Source: Duganella sp. CF402 (GTDB lineage: Bacteria; Pseudomonadota; Gammaproteobacteria; Burkholderiales; Burkholderiaceae_D). Taken from it: DNA of 64,000 nt. The position numbers and the translations under genes are program-made. The first letter of the stretch is position 1; every line of letters starts with the position of its first letter. The notes under the pieces are model-generated. The model ran no database searches. It worked only from the letters and a program-made list of their open reading frames with translations, and was not told the origin of the DNA. The stretch spans positions 310,001 through 374,000 of the forward strand of contig NZ_FOBG01000002.1 in the NCBI RefSeq assembly GCF_900109645.1, read 5' to 3'. Positions 16,582-25,371 of this stretch are shown one piece after another.

Positions 16582-17825
16582 GCTGTTTTCTCTCGTACCA
16601 AAATCCAAAGCAAGGCCGCCGCCACCAGGTCCAGCACGGCCAGGCTGACGAAGAACGGCGTATAGCCCACATGCATCATCAGCCCGCCGATCAGCAGCGA
16701 GAACAGCAGCAGGCCGAAGTTACCGAACGTGCCGCACATGCCGGCCACCGTCGCCACCTCGTTGCGGCGGAACAGGTCGGACGACATGGTGATGACGGTG
16801 ACGGACAAGGTCTGGTGCGCAAAGCCGGCCAGGCTGAGCAAGGCGATCGCCACATACGGGCTGTCGACAAAGCCGACGAACGCCACGCCCATCATCATGC
16901 AGGCGCCCAGCGTGAACGCGCCGCGCCGCGCATTGATCAGGCGCACGCCGCGCTTCTGCAGGAACAGCACCACCATCGGCCCGAACATGCAGCCGAGGTC
17001 GGCCGCGAGGAACGGCAGCCACGCAAACATCGCAATCTGCGCCAGGTCGAAATGGCGCACCGTGGTCAGGTACAAAGGCACCCAGAACGACAGCGTGCCC
17101 CACGCCGGATCAGCGAGGAAGCGCGGCAAGGCGATGCCCCAGAAATTGCGCATCTTGAGAATGCTGACGATGGAAGGCCGGCCCTCGCCTTCCAGATGCT
17201 GCTCCTGCCCGGCGGCGATATGCTGCGCCTCCTCGACCGACAAGCGCTTGTGGCGCGCCGGCGCATCGTACAGCCACAGCCACAGCGCCACCCACACCAG
17301 CCCCAGCGCGCCGGTAATCACAAACGCCGACTGCCAGTTGTAATGCAGGATGGCCCACACCACCAGCGGCGGCGCCAGCATCGAACCGAACGAGGCGCCG
17401 ATATTGAAGATGCCGCCCGCCAGCCCGCGCTCGCGCGCTGGGAACCAGATCGACACCGCCTTCATGCCGGCCGGATTGGCCGAGCCTTCGGCCAGCCCCA
17501 GCAGACCGCGCAGGAAGGCCAGCATCGGCCAGCTGGTCGCCAGGCCGTGCGCCATGCAGATCAGCGACCACGCCGACGCAAACATGGCGAAACCGAACTT
17601 CAGGCCGATCACATCCAGCACGTAGCCGCACAACGGCTGCAGCATGATCGCGCCCTGGAAGGCGGCGGTGATGTATGAATATTCCTTGGTGGAGATGTTC
17701 AGCTCAGTGAGCAGCGTGGGCGCGGCCACGGACAGCGTGCTGCGCGTGAGGTAGTTGATGACCGCCCCCAGCATGATCAAGCCGATCATCCACCAGCGGA
17801 GCCCCCGGATCTTGGAACCAGACAT
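16578..17825 (-). CDS. MFS sugar/organic-anion transporter (ACS-like)
   Basis: This 415-residue inner-membrane transporter with about 12 membrane spans belongs to the major facilitator superfamily. Loop signatures resemble the anion:cation symporter group (hexuronate/glucarate type): INYLTRSTLSVAAP in the first span, GLLGLAEGSANPAGMKAVSIWFPARERGLAGGIFNIGASFGSMLAPP between spans 4 and 5. Its stop overlaps the GH43 start, so the two genes act as a pair: the transporter imports a short oligosaccharide or a uronate released from plant cell wall and GH43 cleaves or accompanies it. The upstream gap (17826-17898) has no copy of the XylR-like motif. The substrate is not determined. Confidence 0.85.
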   Translation of the reverse strand: MSGSKIRGLRWWMIGLIMLGAVINYLTRSTLSVAAPTLLTELNISTKEYSYITAAFQGAIMLQPLCGYVLDVIGLKFGFAMFASAWSLICMAHGLATSWPMLAFLRGLLGLAEGSANPAGMKAVSIWFPARERGLAGGIFNIGASFGSMLAPPLVVWAILHYNWQSAFVITGALGLVWVALWLWLYDAPARHKRLSVEEAQHIAAGQEQHLEGEGRPSIVSILKMRNFWGIALPRFLADPAWGTLSFWVPLYLTTVRHFDLAQIAMFAWLPFLAADLGCMFGPMVVLFLQKRGVRLINARRGAFTLGACMMMGVAFVGFVDSPYVAIALLSLAGFAHQTLSVTVITMSSDLFRRNEVATVAGMCGTFGNFGLLLFSLLIGGLMMHVGYTPFFVSLAVLDLVAAALLWILVREKTA

Positions 17826-17898
17826 GTTTGCGCTATCATCTTATTGCGGGAGTGCCACGATAGCACATTATTCGCAAAAAATGATTGCGCAACCTTAC

Positions 17899-18369
17899 CT
17901 AAAATCCAGCTGGCGTCCAGTTGGGATCGAACTTGCCTTCCGCCAGCGGCGGCTCGCTGGCGGCCGCGTTTTGCACCAGCGACAGCAAGCTCTTGTAAAT
18001 CACATCGAAGTCCGCCTGCTGGTCATGCAGCCAGCGGCTGACGTTGATGGACTGGCCGGACGACAGCCGCACCGAGATGCGCGGCCGTGCGGCATCCGGC
18101 ACGCCCGGCTGCGTGCTCGACGGAATGGCCGCTAGCCGGACGGATGGGTGACCAGCTGACAGTAGCCGCTGCCGTCGGCCGACAAATAGACGATCTGCCC
18201 GCCATGCAGCGGGTGCACATCGCGCAGCGTGATTGCGGCGACCTGGTCCACCTTGGCCCTTCCCTCCTTGTGGCTGGCGACGGCGTCCGGTGCGGCGCCA
18301 CGCAGGGGCCGCCAGCGCCAGCGCCAGCATCAGCAGCACGGCAAGGTCACGTTTTTCGTTTTTGTGCAT
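17899..18369 (-). pseudogene. Small secreted protein gene with two compensating frameshifts
   Basis: An ATG at 18369 opens a signal-peptide-like segment (MHKNEKRDLAVLLMLALALAAP). Good coding sequence then moves to another frame (GAAPDAVASHKEGRAKVDQV, VHPLHGGQIVYLSADGSGYC), which meets TAG near 18133. The original frame again reads sensibly from about 18150 to the stop (VRLAAIPSSTQPGVPDAARP, SVRLSSGQSINVSRWLHDQQ). Two opposite single-base changes, one near a C4 run around 18300-18306, explain this. The family is not recognised. It overlaps the 3' end of the broken PEP-CTERM gene, so both seem to be decaying together. Sequencing error is possible but two errors are needed. Confidence 0.5.
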
Positions 18370-19087
18370 ACACTCCCACCAGCATCAAACCGGCCACCAG
18401 CAACATCACTTGCGAAGGCTCCGGCACCGTCAGCAGGATGAAACTGCCGTCGGGATTGAGCTTCTTGATGTAGTCATAATACTGCTGGTAGTAGCGCGAG
18501 TACATGACCGGTTTATCGCTGAGCGCGCCCAAGCCCATCAAGCCATCATCGGACAGCGTCGGTCCCGGATACTTGTCCACCGCGCCGCCGATGTACTCGT
18601 CGAACAAGCCCATCATGTGGCCGACTTCATGCGCTTTGACGCTGGCGCTGTCGCCGGTGTACCAGTTGGTCATGTCGGCGCGCCCGGTGCCTTCGTGCAC
18701 CTGCACTTTCTGATTAAATGGCCCATCCAGGGTTATATCGACGATTATCGGAATTAACTTCCCGGTCGCCGTATCTTTAATGGCGTATTTATTATTCCAC
18801 ACGCCTTCTGCTGCGGCTTCGGCGGCCTTTTTAAAATCGGCTTTTTGCGCGTCGGTATAGCCCAAGCCGGCATCAAACGAAAAATCGATTTGAATATCCT
18901 TGACCAGCTTGGCGCCGTCAAAACTGCGCGTGTAACTGTAGTCCCAGCTGTATGGCCCGAAGGGGCCGGCATTGCCGGCGTTATCCTTCAGGTCGGCATC
19001 GCCGTAGGCTGGCGTGGCGGCAGTTTGATTTCCTCCAGGGCCAGCGCCAGCTCGGTGTGGAGCTCGGCCAAATGTGGTTTTACGGCC
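18347..19087 (-). pseudogene. 5'-truncated PEP-CTERM metzincin-like metalloprotease
   Basis: The frame encodes a zinc-protease motif HEVGHMMGLFDEY (HExxHxxGxxD class) and a C-terminal PEP-CTERM sorting tag (VPEPSQVMLLVAGLMLVGVYAQKRKT: VPEP, hydrophobic span, basic tail) recognised by exosortase systems. Coding quality continues upstream (YSWDYSYTRSFDGAKLV), then passes into the 3' end of the histidine-kinase gene, where the frame closes at 19088. No ATG or GTG with a ribosome site, and no signal peptide, is found; only a TTG at 18865 would leave 172 residues. A deletion that joined the kinase end to the middle of the protease gene fits best. The organism must otherwise use exosortase sorting, which is inferred from this tag. 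Confidence 0.65.
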
Positions 19088-21300
19088 TCAAGTTCGCCGG
19101 CGTCGGCCAGCCGTTCGATCTGGGCGCAGCGGGCATGCAAGCCGCCGGCGCCGAGGAAGGCCGCTCCGCCCATCAGGCTGTGCGCGGCCAGCGCCACCAT
19201 CATGGCGTCGCCATCCTCCAGCCCCTGATGCGCCACCGCCAGCAAGCGCGGCCCCTCAAGCAGGAAGGCGGCGCGCATCGCATGGTACAGCTTGCCGCCA
19301 TCGTCCGGCTGACGCTGGCCCGGTGACGACCGCAGTGTCGCCACCTCGAACATTGCGTCAAGCTCGGCCAGCGGCGGCGCGCCCGCCGCAATGGCATGCT
19401 GCTCGCCAACCAGCGGCTTGCCCTGCGCCAGCAAGGCGTCCAGCTGGCGCGCGATCTCGGCATGCAGGTCGGCTTCGTTAATCGGCTTGGGCAGGAAGCT
19501 GCTGGCGCCGGCGGCAAGGAAGCGCTGACGATCTTCTGCGGTGGCGTTGGCCGTCAGCGCAATCACCGGCAGCTGCGCATCGCGCACGCCATCGAGCCCG
19601 GCGCGCAGACGCTGCAACGCCGCCATGCCATCCAGGCGCGGCATGCGGCCATCCATGATGACCAGATCGAAATCGCGCGCGGCCAACTGTTCCAGCGCCG
19701 CCTGCCCATCCTCGGCGATGGTGACCGCATGCCCCATGTCGCCCAGCAGTTCGCGCAGGATGACCTGGTTGGTCGTGCCGTCTTCCGCGCACAGCACGGC
19801 CAGGCGCGCAACGTGCGGACGGCGAATTTCAGTCGGCAGCGCCGGCGTCGGCACGCCGCGCTGCAGCGGCAAATGGACGCGGAACACGCTGCCCACACCG
19901 GGTTCGCTGCTCGCCTCGATGCGGCCGCCCATCACCGCGACGATGTTCTTGCAGATCGCCAGGCCGAGGCCGGCGCCGCCGTATTTGCGGGCGGTGGCGG
20001 GGTCGGCTTGCTCGAATTTCTGGAACAGGCGGCCGAGCACCTCGGGCTCGATGCCGATCCCGCTGTCGCGCACGGTGAGGACGATACCCTGCCCTTCATC
20101 TTCCGCCACGCTCACACGCACCTCGCCGCGCTCGGTGAACTTGATGCCGTTGCCGACCAGATTGACCACCACTTGCCGCAAGCGGGTCGGGTCGCCGCGC
20201 CACCAGACCGGCAGCGCCGGCGCGACTTCGACCACCAGCACGATGCCCTTGGCCTCGGCGCGGTCGGCCAGCAGGCCGGTCACCTCGTGCAGCAGGCCGC
20301 CGAGGTCGAAGTCGAGGACTTCCAGCGGCATCTTGCCAGCTTCCAGACGCGAGAAATCGAGAATGTCGTTAATAATTTGCAGCAGCACTTCGGCATTGCT
20401 GAGGCTGAGGCGCAGCTTGTTGCGCGTACCGTCCGCCAGTCCCGCCTCCTTCAGCGCCGAGCGCAGCATACCGATCACGCCGCCCAGCGGCGTGCGCACC
20501 TCATGGCTGATCATGGCGAGGAAATCACTCTTGAGCTGGTTCGACACCTCCGCCGCACGCTGCGCCGCCAGCGATTCGGCATGACGCGCCTGCGACGCCC
20601 GCAGGTCCGCCTCGCGCGCACGCAGCGTGACGATTTGCGCTTCCAGCGTCTGGCGGTAGCGCAGCTCGTTCTCGTGGCTGCGGGCATGGGTGGCGCGCTG
20701 GCGCGCCAGGGCGCCGTCGAGGCCGTGCAGCAGATAGGTGCAGGACAAAGTCAGCACCGTCGACACCAGCAGGAAATTCACGCTCAGGATGGCCCAGTGT
20801 GCGAACGGACTGACCACCACCACCGCCATGCCTGGCTCGATATGGCCGACATAGCCGGCCAGGAACAGCGTGGCGCTGCAGCACAGCAGCGCCAGCACGG
20901 CCGCCCTGCTGCCGATCAGCACCGTACACAGCACCGGCACCGCCAGCAGGTAGATTTGCGACAGCGGACCGAGCGAGAACAGCAGCACCACCGCGATCAG
21001 GTAAGCGATGGCGAGGATGCCGAGGGCGCGGGTCTGGTAAGCGAGATCGCGCCGGTAGTGCAGCCAGCCGGTGCCGGCCAGCGCGATCACATCGGTGACC
21101 ACCAGCGGCCAGTGGCCCTGGCGCGCGCCGCCCCACATACTGGGGGCCACGACCAGCGCGCCGAGCCAGAAGGCCACGGCGCACAAGCCGTCCAGCAGCC
21201 GGTTGCGCCAGCCCTGCAGGTCCTGGTCGCCGTGCTCCAGCATGTCCGGTTGCCGGTACAAGGCGGCGCGCAAGGCGCGTACCGCAAAGCTGTCGATCAA
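18988..21300 (-). CDS. Hybrid sensor histidine kinase with receiver and Hpt domains
   Basis: This inner-membrane hybrid kinase has up to 770 residues. Six or so membrane spans fill residues about 35-200, then a short coiled coil. HisKA has the phospho-His in MISHEVRTPLGGVIGML near residue 260. The HATPase domain has NLVGNGIKFTERGEV, DSGIGI and GGAGLGLAICKNI. A receiver domain carries VIMDGRMPRLDGM (about 515-630), and a C-terminal Hpt has AHSLMGGAAFLGA (about 695). This is the full phosphorelay set but no DNA-binding output, so a separate regulator must exist. The start is TTG at 21300 or the ATG at 21243. The stop lies within the truncated protease frame downstream. The stimulus is unknown. 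Confidence 0.9.
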   Translation of the reverse strand: MIDSFAVRALRAALYRQPDMLEHGDQDLQGWRNRLLDGLCAVAFWLGALVVAPSMWGGARQGHWPLVVTDVIALAGTGWLHYRRDLAYQTRALGILAIAYLIAVVLLFSLGPLSQIYLLAVPVLCTVLIGSRAAVLALLCCSATLFLAGYVGHIEPGMAVVVVSPFAHWAILSVNFLLVSTVLTLSCTYLLHGLDGALARQRATHARSHENELRYRQTLEAQIVTLRAREADLRASQARHAESLAAQRAAEVSNQLKSDFLAMISHEVRTPLGGVIGMLRSALKEAGLADGTRNKLRLSLSNAEVLLQIINDILDFSRLEAGKMPLEVLDFDLGGLLHEVTGLLADRAEAKGIVLVVEVAPALPVWWRGDPTRLRQVVVNLVGNGIKFTERGEVRVSVAEDEGQGIVLTVRDSGIGIEPEVLGRLFQKFEQADPATARKYGGAGLGLAICKNIVAVMGGRIEASSEPGVGSVFRVHLPLQRGVPTPALPTEIRRPHVARLAVLCAEDGTTNQVILRELLGDMGHAVTIAEDGQAALEQLAARDFDLVIMDGRMPRLDGMAALQRLRAGLDGVRDAQLPVIALTANATAEDRQRFLAAGASSFLPKPINEADLHAEIARQLDALLAQGKPLVGEQHAIAAGAPPLAELDAMFEVATLRSSPGQRQPDDGGKLYHAMRAAFLLEGPRLLAVAHQGLEDGDAMMVALAAHSLMGGAAFLGAGGLHARCAQIERLADAGELEAVKPHLAELHTELALALEEIKLPPRQPTAMPT

Positions 21301-21516
21301 GGGGCGCTCACTAATCAGTTGGAATTAGCGCCAGATTCTACTACTTTCTTAACTCCCCAAGCAGATTCAGGGTCAGCTCTGTCATTTGGACACGCATGGC
21401 GCACGTTTGATCTTGATTAATATATTGACATGGTTTTAAGAGACCGCGCTCGGCTGAATGCGGTATCGGCTCAGCCCGTCCCTGTCGGCCCGGCCGCGAT
21501 TCCGGTATCATTCGGC

Positions 21517-22158
21517 ATGAATACGATTTCCTTCCAACCGTTTATTATTGGCGTCGCAGGCGGTAGCGGCAGTGGCAAGTCCACCGTGTCACAGAAAGTG
21601 CTGGCTGAATTTGGCGCGGATATGGTCTCGGTCGTGATGCAAGACGATTACTACTGCGATCAAACCCACCTTCCTCCTGAAGTTCGTCCCAAGACAAATT
21701 ACGACCATCCACAGGCGTTTGAATGGCCGTTGCTGGTGCAGCATATTCAGGCTTTGCGCAATGGCGAAGCGATCGAGATGCCGGAATACGACTTCACGCT
21801 CCACAACCGTTCCGACCGGACGATTCCCGTCAAGCCAGCGCCGGTGATCGTGATCGAGGGCCTGTTTGCCTTGTATGACCCGGACTTGCGCGATCTGATG
21901 TCGCTGAAGATTTTTGTCGATACGGCTTCCGACATCCGCTTCATCCGCCGCATGCAGCGCGATATCGTGGAGCGCGGCCGTTCGGTGGAAAGCGTAGTCG
22001 GCCAGTACCTGGAAACCGTGCGCCCCATGCACAAGCAATTCATCGAGCCAACCAAGCGCTACGCCGATGTGATTATTCCGCATGGCGCCAACGGCCCGGC
22101 GGTCGACATGATCACCACCAAGGTGGCCAGCGTGATCGGGCAGCTGCAGCAGCCCTGA
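21517..22158 (+). CDS. udk: Uridine kinase
   Basis: This cytoplasmic enzyme of pyrimidine salvage phosphorylates uridine and cytidine to UMP and CMP. It has 213 residues from the ATG at 21517, matching the family (about 210). The P-loop GVAGGSGSGKST lies at residues 11-22, VVMQDDYYCD carries the substrate Asp, then NYDHPQAFEW, EGLFALYDP and FVDTASDIRFIRRMQRDI. The frame is open 29 codons further upstream, but the family starts at this Met. It stands alone, divergent from the histidine kinase; the 21301-21516 gap should hold both promoters. Confidence 0.95.
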   Translation: MNTISFQPFIIGVAGGSGSGKSTVSQKVLAEFGADMVSVVMQDDYYCDQTHLPPEVRPKTNYDHPQAFEWPLLVQHIQALRNGEAIEMPEYDFTLHNRSDRTIPVKPAPVIVIEGLFALYDPDLRDLMSLKIFVDTASDIRFIRRMQRDIVERGRSVESVVGQYLETVRPMHKQFIEPTKRYADVIIPHGANGPAVDMITTKVASVIGQLQQP

Positions 22159-22227
22159 TTTTATCGACCGGCGCTGGGCAAGAGATTCTTGCCGGCGCCA
22201 CACGAGCCTGGATTCGACCTGCGTGCA

Positions 22228-23086
22228 CTATCCGATTCGCGAACCTGCAATGGTTCGAACGTAATAAGGAACTGAGCCTCGCTTGCGCGGTCCCGGCTCC
22301 AATTCATAGCCACGCTTAGCCAATTCCATCTTCATAGTCGCGCGCATCGAGCTGACCTGTTGAAATTCTACGCTCTGATTTGTCGATATCGCGTCGGATG
22401 CAACCCCTAGTTCAGCAAAACCTTCGCGCGCCGCTTGCGCCCCTACGCGCTCGAGAAGCTCTGTGACACGGACATGATCATTTTCCCAAGAGAGGGACCA
22501 TGTTGACTGGCGGCCTACTTGGCTATGGAACAGATCACAAATACCAAGTCGCTTCTTTCTTTCGAATATAGAATCCGTTGTCCACTCACGCTTGAGCAGC
22601 ATATGAATCCCGCTCGTCTGGTCGATGACCCAAAAGCGCGCAAGATCTGGGTCACGTAAGAAGCGGCGAAGCGAAGGACGCTGAAACGCATGAATTGGGC
22701 GTTTGCTTTTATCAACCCACGGCGAAGTATTGAGAATACGTTCTCTCGATTTGAAAAAATTGATTGATTCAAAGACACCATCAAATCCGCCGCTGCCCCC
22801 CCCTGTTCGACTTCTCGCCCTTCACAACGCAGTGCTTCCCTTTGCGCACATATATTTCCAGACATCCGGATCGTACCCAGTGACGGCTCCAGACTTCATC
22901 TTCCAGGAGCGCTGACAAAGTCGGGAATTTATAGTCGATTAAGCTTTCCATTTTGAACCTATCATGATGGGAAATGCTTATTAGAAAATAATTCCCAGCG
23001 GTTGTCGCTTTTAGCTGAGCGAATCCAGAATACTCTAAAAAAATCAGCAACTTGCGTTTGCGATCGACAAGTCGTATGCTTGCCAT
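22228..23086 (-). pseudogene. Unknown gene broken by one base in a G8 run
   Basis: The first half runs from ATG 23086 (MASIRLVDRKRKLLIFLEYS, LIDYKFPTLSALLEDEVW) to a G8 run at 22796-22803, after which the frame soon stops. Removing one G joins it to the second half: GGSGGFDGVFESINFFKSRE, SIHAFQRPSLRRF-like text, FWVIDQTSGIHMLLKREW, then a C-terminus rich in basic residues (GYELEPGPRKRGSVPYYVRT) ending at 22228. The repaired protein would be about 285 residues. No family is recognised; there is no signal peptide. It is divergent from the amidohydrolase gene. The break could be a phase-variable tract, real decay, or a homopolymer sequencing error. Confidence 0.6.
22796..22803 (-). repeat. Poly-G8 tract at the frameshift
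   Basis: Eight Gs on the coding strand lie exactly where two good coding frames of the same gene disagree by one base. Seven Gs would give a continuous frame (N-R-G-G-S-G-G-F-D). Confidence 0.7.
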
Positions 23087-23110
23087 TTTCTTACTCTTAA
23101 GAAAGTGCAC

Positions 23111-24415
23111 ATGAAACCTGCTGCCTGGGCAATTGCCGTGATCTTCGCCAGTCTTCCCCTGCTCGCCAGCGCTGCGCCGATTACCCTGGTGCAGGCGGGG
23201 CATGTGCTGGATACGCCGGGCAAGGCGCCGCGCGGTGCGACCACGCTGGTGGTGGAAGGCGGCAAAATCAGCGCGGTGCTGGATGGCTTTGTGGGCACTG
23301 AAAAATATCCGGCAGCGCGCATCATTGACCTGCGTTCGCGCTACGTGCTGCCGGGGCTGATCGACAGCCATGTGCACCTGACCTCCGACCGTGCCGGCAA
23401 CGAAGGTGCCCTGGCCTTGGTCACCACCAGCCAGGCTGCGTGGGCCTACGAGGCGGAACTGAACGCCCACAAGACGCTCAATGCCGGCTTTACCACCGTG
23501 CGCAATCTGGGCGATGGTCCCGAAGGCATTACCCTGGCACTGCGCGACGCCATCAACAAGGGCTGGGTGCAAGGCCCGCGCATCATTGATGCCGGCACGC
23601 CGATCTCCGCTACCGCCGGCCACATGGACGGCCGCCTGGGTTACGCGGACTGGGTGCAGGAGCATATTGCCGACGACAACCTGTGCGACGGCGTTGAAAG
23701 TTGTCGCCGCGCCGTGCGCAAGCAAATCGGCCGAGGCGTGGACGTGATCAAGATTGCGACCACCGGCGGCGTGAACAGCGTGGTCGGTGCGGGCGTCGGC
23801 AAGCAGATGTTCGACGACGAAGCCAAAGCGCTGATCGAAACGGCTCACCTGTACGGCAAGAAAGTGGCGGTGCACGCACACGGCGATGGCGGCATCAACC
23901 TGGCGCTGGCCGCCGGCGCGGATTCAATCGAACACGGCACCATGCTCGATGAGACCGGGATCAAGCTGTTCCTCAAGTCGGGCGCTTACTACGTGCCGAC
24001 GCTGTCGACCATCAACGGCTACAAGGAACGCCTGGCAGCCGATCCCAACGCCTATTCGCCGGATGTGCTGGCCAAGATCCAATGGCGCATCGGCATCACC
24101 GGCAAAGCGCTCAAGCTGGCGCATGACAAAGGCGTGAAGATCGCGTTCGGCACCGACGCCGGCGTGTCCAAACACGGCCGCAATGCCGATGAGTTTGAAT
24201 TGATGGTGCAGTTCGGTATGACGCCGATGGAAGCCATCCAGGCGGCCACCGTCAACGCCGCCGACCTGCTCGGCCTGAGCGCCAAGATCGGCACGCTGGA
24301 GGCAGGCAAGAGCGCCGACCTGATCGCCGTCAACGCCGATCCACTGCAGGATATTACCGAGCTCAAGCGCGTGCGCTTTGTGATGATGGGTGGTGCGGTG
24401 GCCAAGGCGGAGTGA
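23111..24415 (+). CDS. Secreted metal-dependent amidohydrolase (imidazolonepropionase-like)
   Basis: This 434-residue exported hydrolase of the amidohydrolase superfamily belongs to the group that includes Xaa-Pro dipeptidases and related periplasmic enzymes. Signal peptide MKPAAWAIAVIFASLPLLASA. Metal ligands are visible: HxH in LIDSHVHLTSD (about residue 90), the Lys in VDVIKIATTGG, His in VAVHAHGDGG and SIEHGTM, and the catalytic Asp in IAFGTDAGVSKHG. The ATG at 23111 follows AAGAAAG; the GTG at 23105 is a less likely start. It is monocistronic and divergent from the broken gene at 22228-23086, only 24 bp away. The substrate, often a dipeptide or a lactone-like compound, cannot be fixed from sequence. 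Confidence 0.88.
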   Translation: MKPAAWAIAVIFASLPLLASAAPITLVQAGHVLDTPGKAPRGATTLVVEGGKISAVLDGFVGTEKYPAARIIDLRSRYVLPGLIDSHVHLTSDRAGNEGALALVTTSQAAWAYEAELNAHKTLNAGFTTVRNLGDGPEGITLALRDAINKGWVQGPRIIDAGTPISATAGHMDGRLGYADWVQEHIADDNLCDGVESCRRAVRKQIGRGVDVIKIATTGGVNSVVGAGVGKQMFDDEAKALIETAHLYGKKVAVHAHGDGGINLALAAGADSIEHGTMLDETGIKLFLKSGAYYVPTLSTINGYKERLAADPNAYSPDVLAKIQWRIGITGKALKLAHDKGVKIAFGTDAGVSKHGRNADEFELMVQFGMTPMEAIQAATVNAADLLGLSAKIGTLEAGKSADLIAVNADPLQDITELKRVRFVMMGGAVAKAE

Positions 24416-24471
24416 GCTTAGGAGAATAGATGAACCTATTTTGTGACGGCACAAATCGGTCTTGAATATAG

Positions 24472-24507
24472 CTCCGTAAGATAACTGACACCAATTAGCT
24501 TACGGAG
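24472..24507. repeat. 9-bp inverted repeat
   Basis: CTCCGTAAG (24472-24480) and CTTACGGAG (24499-24507) are perfect arms around an 18-base loop, just before the transglycosylase remnant. There is no T-run, so it is more like an operator or the scar of a lost element than a terminator. Confidence 0.35.
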
Positions 24508-24513
24508 TCCGTC

Positions 24514-24910
24514 ATGATATGGACCGAGTCCGGCGGACCAGACCATCGCGCATGGAAGCGCAACCCTATGCAAAGTGGGAATCCTGGCGATCCCGGTTTG
24601 CGCGCCCTGCTTTCCGGTGATGAAGGCGGAGACTTGATTCCGCCGCCTGAGCTGGCCAAGGCGCTCACTGAATCCAGCGTTCGCAGCACGCCGCAAATGA
24701 ATATCCGAGCCGGCACCGCCTACCTTCTAATGCGTCTCGCCCGTGTTTAAAAAGGCAGTCATGCGCAAGATGCTTACCGGCTGGGATCAAGTAACCACGT
24801 CACGCATCGCCCAGCGTTACAACGTAGGAGACCCCGGCTATGCAGGGAAACTGAACTACTGCTTGTCCGTGATGAAAAATCAGTCTGAGGTGATACCGTG
24901 CGCTGCGTAA
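24514..24910 (+). pseudogene. Lytic transglycosylase (SLT-type) remnant
   Basis: The first piece (24514-24750) begins MIWTESGGPDHRAW with the ES motif typical of the catalytic Glu of SLT transglycosylases, then SGNPGDPGLRALLSGDEGGD and MNIRAGTAYLLMRLA. A stop follows. A second piece (24761-24910) continues with SRIAQRYNVGDPGYAGKLNY, the usual C-terminal helix motif of the lysozyme-like fold. The domain start before the catalytic Glu and the part between the two pieces are missing, so this is a degraded or internally deleted gene. Such proteins cleave peptidoglycan and often act as secreted antibacterial effectors. The last 13 bases overlap the start of the next gene. Confidence 0.5.
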
Positions 24911-25350
24911 GAATAATTGCCGCCACCAGTTTAGCTTTCAGCGCATTGCAGACTTTCGCGCAAGAACTCACGCCACCAGCGCATTTCCACGGAACTGGGA
25001 GAGCCTGCCAGGGTGAACTAGTCATTCAACGCCAGACCATTTTGTGGCGCACGCCTTTTAGCGTCTGCAAGGCAGCATCGTACAGACTGCTGGATCAGAC
25101 CAAAAACGCCGCGCTGGCACGCTACACCTATCGACTAGATGAGACCACATCCGCATGCCGCTATCGCCTGATTTCCTTGACACATGACAGCAGCAAGCCA
25201 GCAAGCATTGGCTGGGAAGTGACCGGTTATGGCAATGCTGAAAGCTATGAGCGGGATAAGGCTGCCGGATTTCACAGTGACGACAATCCCGACATGATGT
25301 CCTGCTACCTCATCCAAACTTCTGCACAGCATCCCAGTCCGATGAGATAG
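24898..25350 (+). CDS. Small secreted protein, possible immunity partner
   Basis: The 150-residue protein starts with GTG at 24898, overlapping the end of the transglycosylase remnant, and has a signal peptide (MRCVRIIAATSLAFSALQTFAQ). The mature part holds four or more cysteines (GRACQGEL, PFSVCKAAS, SACRYRL, MSCYLIQ), suggesting disulfides in the periplasm. No family is recognised. The overlap with a peptidoglycan-hydrolase gene resembles effector-immunity pairs, but there is no other sign of a secretion cluster nearby, so this role is a guess from position alone. Confidence 0.55.
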   Translation: MRCVRIIAATSLAFSALQTFAQELTPPAHFHGTGRACQGELVIQRQTILWRTPFSVCKAASYRLLDQTKNAALARYTYRLDETTSACRYRLISLTHDSSKPASIGWEVTGYGNAESYERDKAAGFHSDDNPDMMSCYLIQTSAQHPSPMR

Positions 25351-25371
25351 TATGCCCAACGAAATATGAAC

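Noticed and set aside
22781..23881. 366-codon minus-strand frame opposite the amidohydrolase
   Set aside because: Only its last 100 codons (from ATG 23086) belong to a real gene; the rest is the mirror of the amidohydrolase.
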